A DNA stretch of 64,000 nucleotides from positions 1 to 64,000 of the forward strand of contig NZ_JAGGLG010000009.1 of the NCBI RefSeq assembly GCF_017874315.1, given 5' to 3'. The notes beneath the pieces were generated by a model that was given only the letters and a program-made list of their open reading frames with translations, did not search any database and had not been told where the DNA came from. Both the position numbers and the translations under genes were made by a program. The DNA is from Symbiobacterium terraclitae. Lineage in GTDB: Bacteria > Bacillota > Sulfobacillia > Symbiobacteriales > Symbiobacteriaceae. Of this stretch, positions 61,737 to 64,000 are shown in pieces (the first letter of the stretch is position 1; the number at the start of each line of letters is the position of its first letter).

Positions 61737-62222
61737 TTACTCGCTCTGGGGCCAGCCCAGCGGCGCTGCCCCCATGCCCTTCCCCCAGGGGCCCATCCAG
61801 GGGGTCATCCAGGGGCCCATCATCTTGCCGTACCCGTCCTTGCCGGAGTCATCCGTGCCGAATCCGCCCATCCCGGCTCCCTTGCCCGGCCAGCCCTTGC
61901 CAGGCCAGCCCATGCCGGGGAATCCCACGCCCGGGAATCCCATGCCGGGGAATCCCATGCCGGGGAAGCCCATTCCGGGCCACATGCCCGGGAACCACTT
62001 GCCGTAGCCGCCCACGCCCGCCGTCCCGTCCCGTGCGGGCTCGCGCGCTTCCATGGCTTCCACCCACTGTACCGCCTGCGCCGGCGGCACCCCGGTGCCC
62101 ACCAGTGCGCCCATCAGGGCGACCCTGCGCAGCGTCTGCTCTTTGGAGGCTCCTTCCTTCCCGAGCTCACGCAGCCCGCGTGCCACGATCGGTTCGACCG
62201 CACGCATGAACCGATAAGGCAT
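61737..62222 (-). CDS. Gly/Met/Pro/Trp-rich repeat protein of unknown function
   Basis: This 161-residue protein has an ordered N-terminal half (about 1-70, with RAVEPIVARGLRELGKEGAS and ALMGALVGTGVPPAQAVQW, predicted helical). The C-terminal half (about 78-158) is low complexity, with tandem G-F-P-G-M pentapeptides (FPGMGFPGMGFPGVGFPGMG), then WPGKG repeats and a Gly/Trp/Pro-rich end. No signal peptide is present. The ATG at 62222 follows GGAGGTG about 7 nt upstream. Such Gly-rich tails occur in spore coat or adhesive proteins; no function is established here. Confidence 0.75.
   Translation of the reverse strand: MPYRFMRAVEPIVARGLRELGKEGASKEQTLRRVALMGALVGTGVPPAQAVQWVEAMEAREPARDGTAGVGGYGKWFPGMWPGMGFPGMGFPGMGFPGVGFPGMGWPGKGWPGKGAGMGGFGTDDSGKDGYGKMMGPWMTPWMGPWGKGMGAAPLGWPQSE
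61881..61990 (-). repeat. 15-bp tandem repeat encoding G-F-P-G-M
   Basis: On the plus strand the unit ggggaatcccatgcc recurs in near-perfect tandem copies, so length variation by slippage is likely. Confidence 0.8.
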
Positions 62223-62343
62223 GTTCACACACCTCCGCTCCCATCCTATGCCAGCGCAGGAGGCGGTGACATAAACCGCAGGGGCGCGGCGGGAGCCGTT
62301 TCGGTGTATGATTGGGGTGTGAAACTGCCGGGGAGGGGCACGC

Positions 62344-62796
62344 ATGAGACTGACTGCGGCCTGGCGCACTGTCGTGCAGGTCGGATACGACCTCTTTCTG
62401 AAGCTGAACCCCCGCAAGATCGCTGCGCACGCGGTCATCCTGGACGAGTCCGGCCGGGTCCTGCTCCTCCGGTCGCGCTACGCCGGCGCGTGGCTGTTGC
62501 CCGGTGGCGGCCTCAGGCTGCGGGAGCACCTGGACGAGGGGCTCCGCCGGGAGTGCCGTGAGGAACTGGGCGTGGACGTGGTGGTGGAGGGGCTGAGCGG
62601 CATCTACTACGACGACCGCTCGGCCGCGTACGTCGCCGTCTTCCGCTGCCGCCTTCCCGGCGAACCGATCCGCCTCTCCCACGAGCACGCCGAGTACACC
62701 TGGGCCGAGCCCGACCTGCTGCCGCCCGGGCAGCGGGAGATGATCAGGGACGCGCGCCGGTTCGCCGGCACGACCGTCGTCGCGCGGCTGCCCTGA
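62344..62796 (+). CDS. Nudix hydrolase
   Basis: This 150-residue pyrophosphohydrolase has a complete Nudix box, GGLRLREHLDEGLRRECREE followed by LGV (about 58-80), preceded by WLLPGGG. The first 30 residues form an amphipathic stretch (AWRTVVQVGYDLFLKLNPRK) before the beta sheet. Substrate is unknown. A TATGAT -10-like element at 62307-62312 is a possible promoter. Its stop is 6 nt from the convergent CPBP gene. Confidence 0.9.
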   Translation: MRLTAAWRTVVQVGYDLFLKLNPRKIAAHAVILDESGRVLLLRSRYAGAWLLPGGGLRLREHLDEGLRRECREELGVDVVVEGLSGIYYDDRSAAYVAVFRCRLPGEPIRLSHEHAEYTWAEPDLLPPGQREMIRDARRFAGTTVVARLP

Positions 62797-62802
62797 GGCG
62801 GG

Positions 62803-63840
62803 TCAGGCGAAGACGACGGCCAGCTCCCGGGCGGCCGCCCAGAGGTAGATCATCAGGCAGAGCCCGCCGATGACCAGGGCGGCGGCCCAGAGCATGCGCC
62901 GGCGGCGCTGCCGAAGCTCCTCCAGCTCGGCGGAGAGGCGACGCAGCTCGGCGTCCTCGGCCGCGGCGGCGTCGGTCGCCGGGACCGGCTCCGCCTCCGC
63001 ATCCACAGCCTGGCTCCACTCCTCCGCGAGCTCGAGGGGCCGCAGCAGGTGCCGCGGGCTGAAGCCGGCGGCCAGGAAGTAGGCGGTGACCCCGAGGCCG
63101 GCGGCCATGAGGCCCAGCATGACGGCCGACAGCCAGATCGCCCCGTCCGGAATCGCGTCGAGGCTCTCCAGGGCGGCAGGATTTGCCTGCTCCTGCACGA
63201 AGAAGGTGAGCCCGAGGGCAATGCCGTTGTTGAGCAGGTGCATGACCATCCCCGGCAGGATCGAGCCGGAGCGCTGCACCGCCAGCGCCCACAGCATGCC
63301 CAGCAGGGCGAGGGGGACCAGCCGCACCAGGCTGAGGTGGAGCGCCCCGAAGAGCAGTCCGGTCAGGAGAACCGCGGCGGTGGGTCCCAGAGGGCGCAGC
63401 GCCCCCAGGACGTAGCCGCGGAAGGAGAGTTCCTCGCAGATGGCCGGCAGCAGCGCCCCCACCAGGAGCGCGAGCCAGGAGCTGGCATCCAGCAGGATCT
63501 GGTAGGTCTGGACCATCTCGCCCCCCAGCTGCCGCACCAGCAGCACCAGTACAGCCCCCATCAGCTGGGCGGCCAGCCAGCCCACCGTGCCCAGCAGCAC
63601 CGACCGGGCCCACCCCCGCAAGGTCAGCATGCGCAGGCGCAGGAACGGCCGGATCGGGCGCCTCTCCACCCGCAGGGTGAAGAGGAGCGGCAGCGCCACG
63701 AAGATGCCGAGCTGGGAGATCACCACCCCGGTCAGGCCGAGGGTGTACTGGAGGGCTCCGCCTGCCACGATGAGCAGGACCAGCGCCGCCAGGTAGAAGC
63801 TGAGGACCCGGACCAGGGCATCCAACTGACTTGTACGCAC
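62803..63840 (-). CDS. CPBP family intramembrane metalloprotease (Abi/CAAX type)
   Basis: This 345-residue polytopic protein carries the CPBP motifs: EExxxR as CEELSFRG (about 136-143), the FxxxH motif FGALHLS, and MVMHLLNN. They lie within about eight transmembrane segments. A C-terminal cytoplasmic region (about 250-320, Glu/Ala/Arg-rich, probably coiled coil: LRRLSAELEELRQRRRRM) precedes a last helix, which is an unusual tail for the family. The GTG at 63840 follows GGAGG at about 10 nt. Family members process prenylated proteins, peptides or sigma regulators; the target here is unknown. Confidence 0.9.
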   Translation of the reverse strand: MRTSQLDALVRVLSFYLAALVLLIVAGGALQYTLGLTGVVISQLGIFVALPLLFTLRVERRPIRPFLRLRMLTLRGWARSVLLGTVGWLAAQLMGAVLVLLVRQLGGEMVQTYQILLDASSWLALLVGALLPAICEELSFRGYVLGALRPLGPTAAVLLTGLLFGALHLSLVRLVPLALLGMLWALAVQRSGSILPGMVMHLLNNGIALGLTFFVQEQANPAALESLDAIPDGAIWLSAVMLGLMAAGLGVTAYFLAAGFSPRHLLRPLELAEEWSQAVDAEAEPVPATDAAAAEDAELRRLSAELEELRQRRRRMLWAAALVIGGLCLMIYLWAAARELAVVFA

Positions 63841-64000
63841 GTTGTTCTGAGCCTCCGCCCGTTTGGATGGGTATGTGAACTCGCTGAAGGGATGGCGCAG
63901 CGCACCTGCGTCAAACCCTGTAGAACCTCCCGAGAGGTGTGTGTGGCCATTGACTCCCCGTGACGAAACCCTGGCCCTCGCCGCACAGCATGGGGATATG
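63841..64000. other. Right-edge region without a recognised gene
   Basis: Nothing recognisable is visible in the last 160 bases. A gene may begin beyond the edge. Confidence 0.4.

Overview
The window is GC-rich bacterial DNA with low-GC islands at promoters. Gene content points to a thermophilic, spore-forming-type member of the Bacillota (Firmicutes). The evidence is a uvrB/uvrA/uvrC neighbourhood with Bacillus-type LexA boxes, a PcrB-like synthase, a ComER-like reductase, a KhtT-KhtU K+/H+ antiporter pair, YvlB/YvlD-like envelope proteins, a DUF5693-MurJ-CsaB-TagA envelope cluster and frequent GTG/TTG starts. The mix of very high GC and clostridial gene families resembles Symbiobacterium; this is inference from gene content, not a database match.

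Layout. 1-742: the 3' end of a group II intron (maturase C-terminus, domains V and VI) followed by the short 3' exon of a DASS-type anion transporter gene. 903-8381: an intact DASS paralogue, then a peptide-type ABC transporter (binding protein and two permeases, no ATPases) with a C39-like peptidase and a class V aminotransferase. 8625-10370: khtT-khtU. 10432-11244 (minus): ComER-like reductase. 11404-12523: prfB with the +1 programmed frameshift. 12610-18637: envelope cluster (secreted protein, DUF5693, murJ, csaB, tagA). 18870-23050: ftsE-ftsX-M23 hydrolase-S41 protease. 23140-24481: two paralogous Cys-rich proteins. 24786-28492: a second ABC transporter, again without ATPases. 28567-31346: pcrB-like gene divergent from uvrB. 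31412-32742 (minus): Nudix, small-molecule kinase and a GNAT remnant. 32907-35923: TPP-riboswitch thiamine operon thiD, a thiM-thiE fusion and thiW. 36001-38799: a lipoprotein and an acyl-CoA synthetase. 39054-42597: two near-identical Tat-exported multicopper oxidases flanking a FrnE/DsbA-like oxidoreductase whose first active-site Cys codon is TGA. 42711-47677: secreted hydrolase, secreted NAGPA-domain protein, HxlR regulator. 47727-56619: small HNH protein, uvrA, a zinc-ribbon/protease/periplasmic-binding fusion, an ECF sigma factor with a putative anti-sigma factor, uvrC. 56662-58766: polysaccharide deacetylase and a TlpA-Lgt-like membrane fusion. 59020-61707: a YvlB/YvlD-type envelope operon with a hendecad-repeat protein. 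61737-63840: Gly/Met/Pro-rich protein, Nudix hydrolase, CPBP protease.

The observation most worth following is the FrnE-like gene at 40300-40914. A single in-frame TGA sits exactly where the first Cys of the CxxC active site should be, and a short stem with a G-rich loop lies at bacterial SECIS distance downstream, which fits a UxxC selenoprotein. Other notable items are an unusual three-part protease/ligand-binding fusion, a small PLMP-like plus HNH protein resembling IshB, the group II intron inside a transporter gene, the thiM-thiE and TlpA-Lgt fusions, and the duplicated oxidase promoters with a palindrome in one copy.
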